DNA of 64,000 nt, from contig CALJOK010000045.1 of assembly GCA_937981555.1 (NCBI GenBank), positions 1 to 64,000 on the forward strand. The letters run 5' to 3'. Numbering within the stretch: position 1 is the first letter of the stretch; each line of letters begins with the position of its first letter. Made by a program: the position numbers and the translations under genes. The stretch comes from an uncultured Saprospiraceae bacterium (GTDB lineage Bacteria > Bacteroidota > Bacteroidia > Chitinophagales > Saprospiraceae). Positions 10,253-19,863 of the stretch are shown piece after piece. Under the pieces are notes generated by a model. It had not been told where the DNA came from. It did not search any database and was given only the letters and a program-made list of their open reading frames with translations.

Positions 10253-11659
10253 TCATTCCCCAAAAAACTCCTTCAACTTCGCATCCAAATCTGCACCACG
10301 TAAATTCCGTGCTAGAATCCTCCCCTCTTGATCCAACAAAATCGTATGCGGAATCGAAGTAACCGAATACTGCTTTGCTACTTGATTTTTCCATCCTTTC
10401 AAATCACTCACATGACTCCAAGTTAATTTATCCTTAGCAATTGCTTTTTCCCATTTATCCTTAGTTCGATCCAAGCTAACTCCGAGCACTTCAAAACCTT
10501 TGTTTTTATATTTATCATACAATTTAACAACATGCGGATTCTCTCTCCGACAAGGGCCACACCAACTAGCCCAAAAGTCTACCAAGACAACTTTTCCACG
10601 AAGAGAACTTAATTTCATTGGTTGACCGTCAAGAGTGTTTTGCTCAAAGTCAGGTGCAACTGCTCCAATCAAAAAATTCTTTGCATTATCAATATTGCTT
10701 TTCAAATCAACCATATACGGTTGATTTTCATCGCCATATTTCTCTAGATATTGATTCCCATATCCAATGTAAGCAGGATGGTTTTTACTTTTTAAAGTTT
10801 GCACGATGGCACCTAATCCAAATCTATATGCTTGGCTATCAGGATTCATTTTTTTCAAAAGATTATCTAATGTTTTTTTCATTTTTGTTTCATCGAATTT
10901 GACAGCAACCAATGTCGTGGTATAATCTCGGAACGTTTCGAAAAGTGCTGGCATGCGATCCATGTCAGGATCTTTCAAGTCTAAATGCGTAAAAAATTTA
11001 TTCACGTAGTAATCAACTTCATTAGCATAGTCACCTTTGTTGTTCGGAAAACTCAGGTATATTTTAGTCGCGACTATTTTTCCAACAAAAGGATGTTTCG
11101 TTTTTGTGCTTTTAAACATAGCCAATTGAGCATCATCGTTTGCTTTTAGTTTTTGGATAATTTCATTTTGGGAAGTAGGATTATTTCCTGCTTTAGCAAG
11201 CTGACGATTTAAACCTTTTGCGGTTGCTTGAAAACCTCTAAACCGCTTGATTGCCATTTCATAATCTGTATTCAGTTCAGAATCTACAAACTCAGATTTA
11301 CGGATATTGCTGCATGTTCCTTGCATCGTCAAGTTCTTTTCTGTCCCTAGAATGATTGGTTTAGTTTTACCTTGCTGTGAACCTACAAAGTAAAATTGAT
11401 GTTCAGAGGCAGGAATTTTAAATGTAAATACATTGTTAGAATCCGCCATGGCTGTTTTGAAAATAGAAAAATTGTATCCATCAAAACGATATAAATAAAG
11501 TGGTGCGTTCTTTTTACAATCAGCTAGTTCGCAATTAAATGTTACGACTTCATTACTTTTTTTAATTACTTGCTGAGCAGTTTTTTGCTGAGTCTTACAA
11601 TTTGAAAAAAAGAGAATAAAGAGAAATGAAAATGAAATAAGTACTTTATAATTTTTCAT
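10253..11659 (-). CDS. TlpA-family thioredoxin-like disulfide reductase (DUF4369-like N-terminus)
   Basis: Lipoprotein signal FLFILFFSNCK; C-terminal VDFWASWCGPCRRENPHVVKLYDKYKNKGFEVLGVSLD. Start MKNYKVL at 11659. Confidence 0.88.
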   Translation of the reverse strand: MKNYKVLISFSFLFILFFSNCKTQQKTAQQVIKKSNEVVTFNCELADCKKNAPLYLYRFDGYNFSIFKTAMADSNNVFTFKIPASEHQFYFVGSQQGKTKPIILGTEKNLTMQGTCSNIRKSEFVDSELNTDYEMAIKRFRGFQATAKGLNRQLAKAGNNPTSQNEIIQKLKANDDAQLAMFKSTKTKHPFVGKIVATKIYLSFPNNKGDYANEVDYYVNKFFTHLDLKDPDMDRMPALFETFRDYTTTLVAVKFDETKMKKTLDNLLKKMNPDSQAYRFGLGAIVQTLKSKNHPAYIGYGNQYLEKYGDENQPYMVDLKSNIDNAKNFLIGAVAPDFEQNTLDGQPMKLSSLRGKVVLVDFWASWCGPCRRENPHVVKLYDKYKNKGFEVLGVSLDRTKDKWEKAIAKDKLTWSHVSDLKGWKNQVAKQYSVTSIPHTILLDQEGRILARNLRGADLDAKLKEFFGE

Positions 11660-11670
11660 GTTATTATTTT

Positions 11671-11744
11671 GTAGCGGCACTCTTCCGAGTGCCGTGTTAA
11701 AGTGTGCTGTATTAAGGTGTCGGCATTCGGGAGAATGCCGCTAC
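11671..11744. repeat. REP/BIME-like inverted pair of palindromic units
   Basis: gtagcggcactcttccgagtgccg (11671-11694) and cggcattcgggagaatgccgctac (11721-11744). Arms are reverse complements with 3 mismatches in 24, and each arm is itself a hairpin. Confidence 0.75.
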
Positions 11745-11746
11745 GA

Positions 11747-13858
11747 TTACGATGAAATTAAATCTAAAAACTCTTGTTCCGTCAAAACCTTCACAGTCCC
11801 CAAAGCAGTAGCTTTTTTCAATTTACTTCCTGCTTTTTCACCTGCTACGAGAATATTTAAATTAGAGCTAACTGCCGAAATATTTTTAGCACCCAATTCT
11901 TCTGCTCGGCGTTGTGCTTCTTTTCGACCCATCTGAGTTAATGTTCCGGTAAACAAAATAGTCTGGCCAGAAAGTAAAGCATCTGCGACGATTGCTTTTG
12001 GAATATCATCTTCGGTTTGCAACATGTTGACACCAAAAGATTCCATCTTGTCTAGCAAGGCAATGTTTTCTTCTTTGGAGAAGAATGCAATTACATTTTC
12101 TGCAACTTTAGGACCAATATCTTTTATCTCCGTAAAATTCTCTTCTGTCCAGTTTTGTAAGTCTTGCACTTTTTTGATTTCAGCAGCCAAAAGTTTGGAA
12201 ACTTTTTTTCCTAAATGATGAATTGCCAGACTATGTAGAACTCGATGAATTGGATTCTTTTTAGCTTTGTCAATCGCAGTTTTTAATTTCGAGGCAGAGC
12301 GTTCACCGAAGCCTTCTAAAAATGAAATTCTTGTATAATTCAAATCATAAATATCTCCAAAATCCTTTAACCAACCTTCAGCAAAAAAACGTTCTACATA
12401 TGATTTTCCAAAACCATCAATATCCATCGCATCTTTTGAAACATGAAAAATCATTCGCTGAACAATCTGCGCTTCACAGCTATTTGAATTTTCGCAACGC
12501 CAGGCTGCTTCATTTTCAGCTCGCGTAAGTATAGTGTTACAAGATGGACAATGAGTTGGGAAAATAATTTTATGCTCGCTTCCATCTCGCAAATCTTCCA
12601 TAGGTTTGACAATGTAAGGAATTACATCACCTGCTCGCTCGACCAAAACAGTATCACCTAATCGAAGATCTTTACTTGAAATAAAATCTGCATTATGCAA
12701 CGAAACCGAAGAGATAGTCACACCAGCTAATGCCACGGGATCAAGTTTAGCCACCGGCGTCAAGGAACCGATTTTTCCAATTTGATATTCAACATCGATT
12801 AGTTTGGTGGTAGCTTGCTTCGCTTTAAACTTGAAAGCTATGGCCCAACGTGGATGATGATTAGTGAAACCACATTTGTCTTGTAATTCTAGACTATTTA
12901 CTTTCACGACCATTCCATCGATTTCATAATCATAGGCTTCTCTTTTAGCTTCCCAACCCAAACAAAAATCAATCGCTTCCTTAATATTCTTGCAAACCTT
13001 TTTTTCAATCGTTGGAATTTTAAAACCTAAAGAACCGAGTAATTCAATCGACTCATCATGCGTGGTCAAATTTTTCAAAACATTATTTCCGTCTTTATCT
13101 AAGGCCACTCCTACTTGATAAACAAACGCCACTAAATTTCTTTTTGCTGCATCTTTTGGATCTTTTACTCGCAATCCTCCTGTAGCTGTATTTCGAGGAT
13201 TCGCAAAAAGTGTCAAGCCTTCTGCTGCTCGTTCTTTATTCATCTTTTCAAATAAATCTTTTCGAATCACTACTTCACCACGTAACTCTACTTTTTGAAT
13301 GTCATACTTTCCAAAGTCAGCACGTAAAGGAACGGAAGGCATCGTTCGAGCATTGGCAGTCATCTCTTCTCCTTTTGTTCCATTGCCACGAGTTGCGCCT
13401 CTGACCATTTGATTATTTTCATAAACGAGTGCGATACTACCTCCATCAAATTTTGGTTCGACGACATATTCGATATCCACATCTTCAGGCAGGTTAACCA
13501 ATTTTTTGATTTGAGTATCGAAATCATTTAAGTCTTCTGCATTGTACGAATTGCCCAACGAAAGCATTGGAACTAAATGTTCTACCGATGGTAAATCTTC
13601 TGTCAACTCATTGGACACTCGTTGTGTCGGAGAATCTGAAGTGATGAGCGAAGGATTTTTTACTTCGAGTGCTTCTAGTTTTTTATACAAAGTATCATAT
13701 TCAAAATCACTAATCACAGGATTATTTTGAATCGAATATTTCCATTCATGATACACTAAAATTTTTCGCAAATCATCAATTTGATTTTCGGAAACATCTG
13801 CTGCTAAAATTTTTTTAGATAAATCAACAAGATTTCGTTGCTCGGAGGTGGAGTACAT
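11747..13858 (-). CDS. ligA: NAD-dependent DNA ligase LigA
   Basis: YVVEPKFDGGSIALVYENN; Zn-binding CPSCNTILTRAENEAAWRCENSNSC; HhH region; C-terminal BRCT. Confidence 0.97.
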   Translation of the reverse strand: MYSTSEQRNLVDLSKKILAADVSENQIDDLRKILVYHEWKYSIQNNPVISDFEYDTLYKKLEALEVKNPSLITSDSPTQRVSNELTEDLPSVEHLVPMLSLGNSYNAEDLNDFDTQIKKLVNLPEDVDIEYVVEPKFDGGSIALVYENNQMVRGATRGNGTKGEEMTANARTMPSVPLRADFGKYDIQKVELRGEVVIRKDLFEKMNKERAAEGLTLFANPRNTATGGLRVKDPKDAAKRNLVAFVYQVGVALDKDGNNVLKNLTTHDESIELLGSLGFKIPTIEKKVCKNIKEAIDFCLGWEAKREAYDYEIDGMVVKVNSLELQDKCGFTNHHPRWAIAFKFKAKQATTKLIDVEYQIGKIGSLTPVAKLDPVALAGVTISSVSLHNADFISSKDLRLGDTVLVERAGDVIPYIVKPMEDLRDGSEHKIIFPTHCPSCNTILTRAENEAAWRCENSNSCEAQIVQRMIFHVSKDAMDIDGFGKSYVERFFAEGWLKDFGDIYDLNYTRISFLEGFGERSASKLKTAIDKAKKNPIHRVLHSLAIHHLGKKVSKLLAAEIKKVQDLQNWTEENFTEIKDIGPKVAENVIAFFSKEENIALLDKMESFGVNMLQTEDDIPKAIVADALLSGQTILFTGTLTQMGRKEAQRRAEELGAKNISAVSSNLNILVAGEKAGSKLKKATALGTVKVLTEQEFLDLISS

Positions 13859-13914
13859 ATTTTTTTAAATTATATTTATTACAAGTGCTAAAATTCTGAG
13901 ATGTAAAATTAAAA

Positions 13915-13955
13915 AAAGCTCTTGCAAAAATGAATCTGCAAGAGCTTTTGATTTT
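13915..13955. terminator. Bidirectional terminator-like hairpin
   Basis: aaagctcttgca aaaatgaatc tgcaagagcttt flanked by A- and T-tracts. Confidence 0.6.
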
Positions 13956-13970
13956 TTTCATTCATAGATT

Positions 13971-14017
13971 AATTCTGTGGTCAATTTTCGCTTGACTTAA
14001 AACACAGAATTTGTCTA
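13971..14017. repeat. Copy C of dispersed palindromic element (short form)
   Basis: attctgtggtcaattttcgcttgacttaaaacacagaatttgtcta; matches gcttgacttaagacacagagtttttcta of the 44.2-kb copy. Confidence 0.55.
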
Positions 14018-14043
14018 TAAATTATTTTAGTAAAAAAAGGAAA

Positions 14044-14895
14044 CTAGAGTTTCAACATTTTTTTAGCGATTTGATTTTTTCCATCTGATAAGATCAAATT
14101 ATAAATCCCAGTTGGCAAATTAGCCACTTCAATTGGGGCAATATTTTCACCTGAAGGAATCATTAATTTTGCTGTAGAAACTTGTCGTCCGTTTTGGTCA
14201 AATAATTGGAAATCATAAGTGTTAGTTGCTTGGGCATTAGTTCGCAAGTTTAACACATTACTTACTGGATTTGGAAAAATTTCTAAAGCAAGGATTCTTT
14301 CTAATTCATTAATTGCATCAGGATTAGAATCAAGGGACATAGAACCCATTACTGCATTGTCGCCATTCGTATTTCCATTGTCATTGGTAGCATTTCCGCC
14401 ATAGTAAAAAGTAACCGTTCCATCTGCAGGAGCAGTCCACTCCATCGTGAACTCATTACTTGAACTTAATGCACTTTGTTCTGCATATTGTCTTCCTGTA
14501 CCAAGAGTGGCTACTTGAATATTTGTTCCAACATTGGCCCAAGTATTTACAGGAGTTCCATCAGAACCTTGAGCAGCATTTAGTGACGTAATTTGGAAAC
14601 CATATCCTACTGGATTACCTGTAGCATCAATCGTCATTTTTACATTGTAAGTTTCGCCCGGATTAAAGTTGTCAGTAATAACTGTACCTGCGGCATCAGT
14701 AATTTCCAAGGTAGGAGTTATGGCAAAAGCTCCATTATTATGACAAGTTTGGCAAGTTCGATTTCCGTTACCATTATCATTTGGTGCACCTGTATTTCCT
14801 TCTGACTGTGAAGAAGCTCGGCCACCAGCATTACTTAGGAACAAAAATGCTCCAACCATTAAAGCAAAAAAAATGTAGGTAATTCTTAATTTCAT
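14044..14895 (-). CDS. Choice-of-anchor V/Reeler-like domain protein with CxxCH motif and T9SS type A sorting domain
   Basis: GRASSQSEGNTGAPNDNGNGNRTCQTCHNNGAF; C-terminal LEIFPNPVSNVLNLRTN...LPTGIYNLILSDGKNQIAKKMLKL. Confidence 0.85.
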   Translation of the reverse strand: MKLRITYIFFALMVGAFLFLSNAGGRASSQSEGNTGAPNDNGNGNRTCQTCHNNGAFAITPTLEITDAAGTVITDNFNPGETYNVKMTIDATGNPVGYGFQITSLNAAQGSDGTPVNTWANVGTNIQVATLGTGRQYAEQSALSSSNEFTMEWTAPADGTVTFYYGGNATNDNGNTNGDNAVMGSMSLDSNPDAINELERILALEIFPNPVSNVLNLRTNAQATNTYDFQLFDQNGRQVSTAKLMIPSGENIAPIEVANLPTGIYNLILSDGKNQIAKKMLKL

Positions 14896-15457
14896 AAATC
14901 GTGATTTTAGATGAAAAAATTATTTAGTTATTTAAAAATAGAAATAGAGAACTTTAAATATATTCTCCATTTATATCATACATCGAAATGGAAAAAAAGG
15001 CTGCGTGCTATTTTTATAAAAAAAATAACGCATCGAAATTAACTTTAAAAAAAAAGATCATTTGATTAGGGGAGAAATTAATTGTCAGTTGAAATACAAA
15101 AATAGTATTCGATAGTTTTAATAAGTAGTACTTTAGAGAGGAGGAGAATAAGAAAATAATTCAGATCCATCATTCTCTAATTGTACTGTTGAATAGGAAA
15201 AATGATTTTCAATCATTTCATTTTTAATAAAATGTAGGTCAAAAATCCACAAAAAAAGTCACAATACGCTTGAGTTTAGTAGAAAAAAACTAAAATATGA
15301 ACAAAAAATAATATATTTGTTTCCTTAACTTTTCCCTTACCTTTTCGTAAACCTTGTATTATCTAAAAGTAGTGCTTATTTTGTACTGCTTTTACTGGGT
15401 TTTTACTGGATTCTCTTCACTTGAGAAAATGTTTTAAACAAACTAAATATTCTTTTT

Positions 15458-17800
15458 TTGCGAGAAAAACTACTCATATTACTTCTTGTGGGATTATTCC
15501 AAATGAATGGATTGTCTCAAAATGCTTCGATAAAAGTAAAGACCTTGGAGTTAGAGTTCTCTACCAAAGGAGGATTTTATAATGACTATGTAATATTGGA
15601 ATTACGTTCTCCAGGTGCTCGAATTTATTATACTACAGATGGTTCGAAGCCAACTCGCCGGTCAAAAGTTTATCATAAACCTATCGTAATTAAATCTACT
15701 ACAGCTATTCGAGCAATTGCTCGGAAAGGACGACGGAAAAGTAATATCAAAGGTCATACATTCTTTATTGATGAAGAGGCTTCTACTTTTCCAATCGTTT
15801 CGATGCTGGTACCTCCACGGATTTTATTTGATAAAGAGAATGGGTTATTTATTGATGGTCCAGATGCAGATTCGTCTTATGCGAAATTAGGAGCTAATTT
15901 TTGGAGTCGAAAAGAAGTAAAAATCAATTGTGAGATTTTCGAAACTGATGGGACTTGTGTTTATCGAAGTAATTCTGGTTTTCGATTGTTCGGTGGAATG
16001 AGTCGACTATTTCCTCAAAAATCAATTGTACTTGTTGCACGAGACAAATATGGAAAAAAGCGAATTAAGCATAAAATTTTTGGAAAAGGAACTCCTAAGA
16101 AACATAAATATTTAGTTCTTCGAAATTCAGGAAGTGATTGGGGAAAAGCTCACTTACGAGATAAATTTATGACAAGTTTGGTGGAAGATTGGGATTTAGA
16201 AATTCAAGATTCTCGTCCTTCTCATGTTTATATCAACGGAAAATATTGGGGGATTTATAATATTCGAGAAAAAGTAAATCGGTTCTTTTTACAAGAACAT
16301 ACAGATGTGGATAAAGACAGCCTTGATTTTATGGAGCATCGAATGAATCGCAAAAGGGGAAGTGCAATCCATTATCAAAAAATGCTCAAATTCTTGAAGG
16401 AAAATGATTTGAGTGATCCAGCCAATTATGCTTACCTCAATTCCTTGATGGAAGTTGAAAATTTCATTGATTATCAAGTTGCTCAGATTTTTTTTGACAA
16501 TCAAGATGCAGGAGGAAATATAAAATATTGGCGACCACAAACTCCTAGCGGAAAATGGCGTTGGATCTTGTATGATACAGATTGGGGCTTTGGATTGCAT
16601 GATGAAAAAGCTTATAAAAATAATAGCCTTGCTTTTCATACAAAAGAAAATGGTCCAGCTTGGCCGAATCCAGAGTGGAGTACTTTTATTTTGAGGAAAT
16701 TATTTGAGAATGAGGAGTTTGAGAGAAAATTTATCAATCGATTTTGCGATGCTTTGAATACTTCCTTCGCGAAGAATAATGTTGAGGCAAAATTGGATGA
16801 ACACATTAGCATGTTGCTTCCTGAGATTGATAAGCATCTGAAACGATGGAAGTTGAGCCGAAGAAAATGGGAATATGAATTGAAAGTCATGAAGAAATTT
16901 GGGAACGAACGACCCAATTATACTCGAATGCATTTGATGGGAAAATTCAATACAGGTGCAATTGTCAATCTTCAAGTAGAATCTCAGGTAGGTGGTTATG
17001 TTGTTTTGAATGAAAATGTGAAAATTGATAATGGCGTTTTTGAAGGAAAATATTTTGAACGAATTCCTGTGGCTTTGCGAGCAGTTCCCAACTTTGGATA
17101 TCGCTTTTCACATTGGGAAGGCATGAGTTCTGAAAATGAAGATTCAGAATTAATTGTTAATTTGAAAAAAAGAAGTAGAACAGAATTGAAAGCTGTTTTT
17201 GAAAAATTCGAACATCCATTGGCGAGTCAAATTATGATTAATGAGATTAGCGCTAATAATAAAAGAACAGGTGATTGGGTAGAAATTTATAATGCGAGCG
17301 AAGAAATAATTAATGTAAATGAATGGGTTTTTGCAGATTCAAAAAATGGATTTAAACTTCCAAATGTGAATTTAGATCCAAAATCATATCTTATTCTTTG
17401 TGAAGATTCATTGGCATTTCGAAAAGCTTTCCCAGATTATAAAATTCCAATTATTGGAAATTTAGGATTTGGGATCAAAAAGAAAAAAGAACAATTAGGA
17501 TTGTATACGGATGAAGGAGCTTCGGTGGATAGTACCGGTTATCATATTGTCCCGTTGGATTCGACCTATACAATGAGCTTATTGTTACCACATTTAGATA
17601 ATTCGGATATGGAGAATTGGGAAATCGTGCGAGGGTACGGAACGCCAAATTCAGAGAATCCATTTTATTTACAAAGTTTAATTAAAGCACAACAAGATTT
17701 GTATTTGCGAATTGGTGTAGCAGTAGGAGTTTTGTTGAGTTGTTTTATAGTCTTAAGTTTTAGAGGACGAAAGCGAAAAGAGTTAAAAAAGACTGCTTAG
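15458..17800 (+). CDS. CotH-kinase-family protein with chitobiase-like N-terminal domain, lamin-tail domain and C-terminal TM anchor
   Basis: ARIYYTTDGSKPTRRSKVYHKPIVI; CotH-like KYLVLRNSGSDWGKAHLRDKFM...YINGKYWGIYNIREKVNRFFL; lamin-tail-like INEISANNKRTGDWVEIYN. TTG start; in-frame TGA upstream at 15422 with no intervening ATG. Confidence 0.85.
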   Translation: MREKLLILLLVGLFQMNGLSQNASIKVKTLELEFSTKGGFYNDYVILELRSPGARIYYTTDGSKPTRRSKVYHKPIVIKSTTAIRAIARKGRRKSNIKGHTFFIDEEASTFPIVSMLVPPRILFDKENGLFIDGPDADSSYAKLGANFWSRKEVKINCEIFETDGTCVYRSNSGFRLFGGMSRLFPQKSIVLVARDKYGKKRIKHKIFGKGTPKKHKYLVLRNSGSDWGKAHLRDKFMTSLVEDWDLEIQDSRPSHVYINGKYWGIYNIREKVNRFFLQEHTDVDKDSLDFMEHRMNRKRGSAIHYQKMLKFLKENDLSDPANYAYLNSLMEVENFIDYQVAQIFFDNQDAGGNIKYWRPQTPSGKWRWILYDTDWGFGLHDEKAYKNNSLAFHTKENGPAWPNPEWSTFILRKLFENEEFERKFINRFCDALNTSFAKNNVEAKLDEHISMLLPEIDKHLKRWKLSRRKWEYELKVMKKFGNERPNYTRMHLMGKFNTGAIVNLQVESQVGGYVVLNENVKIDNGVFEGKYFERIPVALRAVPNFGYRFSHWEGMSSENEDSELIVNLKKRSRTELKAVFEKFEHPLASQIMINEISANNKRTGDWVEIYNASEEIINVNEWVFADSKNGFKLPNVNLDPKSYLILCEDSLAFRKAFPDYKIPIIGNLGFGIKKKKEQLGLYTDEGASVDSTGYHIVPLDSTYTMSLLLPHLDNSDMENWEIVRGYGTPNSENPFYLQSLIKAQQDLYLRIGVAVGVLLSCFIVLSFRGRKRKELKKTA

Positions 17801-17920
17801 GTTTTTTTAAATAATCTTTTTAAAAAGGAGGGGATGGGAATTAATTTTTCATCCTCTCTTTTTTGTTTAAATCTTTTTAAAAAAATGTTTGTTTAGTTTT
17901 GAAATAAAATTCCACAAAAG

Positions 17921-18850
17921 ATGGCGAAGAAAAAAAAAGATGCGCTAGAAGATTTAGGATTTGGTTCAGAAGTTCAATCTAAAAAAAGATTTATCAACAA
18001 AGATGGAAGTCTTAATGTGGAGCGAACAGGATATAGGAATTGGACGCTTTATCATCAACTGACGGAGACATCTTGGTTAGGGTTTTTCATGCATGTTGTG
18101 TTTTATTATATTTTGGTGAATAGCATTTTTGCGGTGATTTATACTTTCCTTGGAGTGGAATCATTTGGAGGAATAGAGTCAGAAAATGTATGGGAGGATT
18201 TTAGTCATATGTTCTTTTTTAGTGTGCAAACTTTTACAACGGTGGGATATGGAGCGATGAGTCCAGTTGGAATGGCCGCTAATTGGGTGGCTTCGTTGGA
18301 AGCTTTAGTTGGATTACTATCAGCAGCAGTTGCTACGGGATTATTGTTTTCAAGATTTTCAAGACCTGTTGCTCAAATACTTTATAGCAAGCATGCAATT
18401 ATTGCTCCTTTCCAAAATGGGAAAGCGTTCATGTTTAGAATTGCCAATACGAGGGATAATAAGATTATGAATTTAGAAGCAAAAGTTAGTGCGACCTGGC
18501 ATGAAGAAGTGAATGGGAAAGAGGTTAGAAAATATGCTTTTTTGAAATTAGAACGAAATCGAGTTTTTCTTTTTCCATTAAGTTGGACAATTGTTCATCC
18601 CTTGAATGAGGATAGTCCTTTTTATTCCAAAGGAGAGGAAATGTTGCAAAAAATGAATGTAGAATTTTTAGTAATGTTGGAAGGATATGATGAGTCGTAT
18701 AATCAAATGATTTACTCTAATACGTCTTATACTTGTGAGGAAATTGTTTGGAATGCGAAATTTAAAATGATGTTTTATTCTGATGATGAAAAGGGAACTG
18801 TTCTAGAATTAGATAAAATAAATGATGTTGAGATAATGGAAAATTTATAA
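17921..18850 (+). CDS. Inward-rectifier (KirBac-like) potassium channel
   Basis: Selectivity filter TFTTVGYGAMSP between two TM helices; Kir-type cytoplasmic domain FRIANTRDNKIMNLEAKVSATW...FPLSWTIVHPLNEDSPFY. Confidence 0.9.
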   Translation: MAKKKKDALEDLGFGSEVQSKKRFINKDGSLNVERTGYRNWTLYHQLTETSWLGFFMHVVFYYILVNSIFAVIYTFLGVESFGGIESENVWEDFSHMFFFSVQTFTTVGYGAMSPVGMAANWVASLEALVGLLSAAVATGLLFSRFSRPVAQILYSKHAIIAPFQNGKAFMFRIANTRDNKIMNLEAKVSATWHEEVNGKEVRKYAFLKLERNRVFLFPLSWTIVHPLNEDSPFYSKGEEMLQKMNVEFLVMLEGYDESYNQMIYSNTSYTCEEIVWNAKFKMMFYSDDEKGTVLELDKINDVEIMENL

Positions 18851-18907
18851 TGCTGAATGGTTAATACCATGGGGAATTACACTCTGGTATTAACCATTCA
18901 GCATTAT
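18847..18907. repeat. 23-bp perfect inverted repeat between convergent genes
   Basis: ataatgctgaatggttaatacca (18847-18869), 15-nt loop, tggtattaaccattcagcattat (18885-18907). Confidence 0.8.
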
Positions 18908-18910
18908 ACA

Positions 18911-19858
18911 TTAACCATTATTTTTGGCGAGCATTCTCACCGCAGCCATTTCTCGATAATATTGCCGAGCTTCGATGGCAGGAGCTCCAAAATAAGTTTT
19001 GCTTCCTGCTAAAGTTTTGGATACACCGGATTTAGCTAAGACAATTGCTTTTGCTCCAATGCGTATACTTTGTGCTACTCCAACTTGACCATAAAGAGTA
19101 ACGTTATCTTCGATAATTGTTTTTCCACCAATTCCAACTTGTGCTGCGAAGAGACAATTTTTTCCAACGACAACTCCATGGCCGATGTGAACTTGACAAT
19201 CTAATTTTGATCCTTCGCCAATAATTGTATCTCCAGAAACACCTTTACTAATAGTGCAAGCTGCTCCAATGTCAACGCGATCTTCGATGATCACTCGACC
19301 TCCTGACCTCCATTTCTTAAAACCATCTTCATTTTTTTTAAAATAAAATGCATCTGTTCCGATGACACTTCCAGAGTTGATGACAACGTGATCACCAATG
19401 ATAGTGTGCTCGTGGATGACAACATTGGATTGGATATAAGTATATTTTCCAATTTTTACATTGGGAGCAATAGTTACATTTGGTTCGATGATCGCTGAAG
19501 GGTGGATAATTGCTCGGTCACTGACCTCTTGATTTAAAGGTTCGAAAGGGCGAAAACTTTTAATTATTTTATTGTAAACATCAAAAGGTTGATCACAAAA
19601 TAACAATGCTTTTCCGGAAGGGCAATCTACTCTTTTATTTAAAATAATAATTGAGGCTTCAGAGTTGAGCGACTTTTGAAAATATTTTTCAACATCAACA
19701 AAAGTAATATCGCCTGCTTCAACTTTATGAATTTCATTAATTCCAGTAGCAATGAGAGAAGCATCTCCAATGATTTCACAATGGTATTTTCCAGCAATTG
19801 CTTCGAGCGGAATAGGTGTTTTGAATTTCATGTTTTCGTTTTTTCGAACGTAGTTCAT
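18911..19858 (-). CDS. lpxD: LpxD-like UDP-3-O-acylglucosamine N-acyltransferase
   Basis: N-terminal uridine-binding-like domain plus hexapeptide repeats AIIHPSAIIEPNVTIAPNVKIGKYTYIQ, DCQVHIGHGVVVGKNCLFAAQVGIGG. Confidence 0.82.
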   Translation of the reverse strand: MNYVRKNENMKFKTPIPLEAIAGKYHCEIIGDASLIATGINEIHKVEAGDITFVDVEKYFQKSLNSEASIIILNKRVDCPSGKALLFCDQPFDVYNKIIKSFRPFEPLNQEVSDRAIIHPSAIIEPNVTIAPNVKIGKYTYIQSNVVIHEHTIIGDHVVINSGSVIGTDAFYFKKNEDGFKKWRSGGRVIIEDRVDIGAACTISKGVSGDTIIGEGSKLDCQVHIGHGVVVGKNCLFAAQVGIGGKTIIEDNVTLYGQVGVAQSIRIGAKAIVLAKSGVSKTLAGSKTYFGAPAIEARQYYREMAAVRMLAKNNG

Positions 19859-19863
19859 TTTAA

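Noticed and set aside
10031-10394. ORFs 10031..10303 (+) and 10188..10394 (-)
   Set aside because: Overlap well-supported VanX-like and TlpA-like genes in other frames; poly-K/F translation of A/T runs.
16289-16975. Three minus-strand ORFs (93-116 aa) inside the CotH gene
   Set aside because: Fully contained antisense frames with no domain signal and no credible start context.
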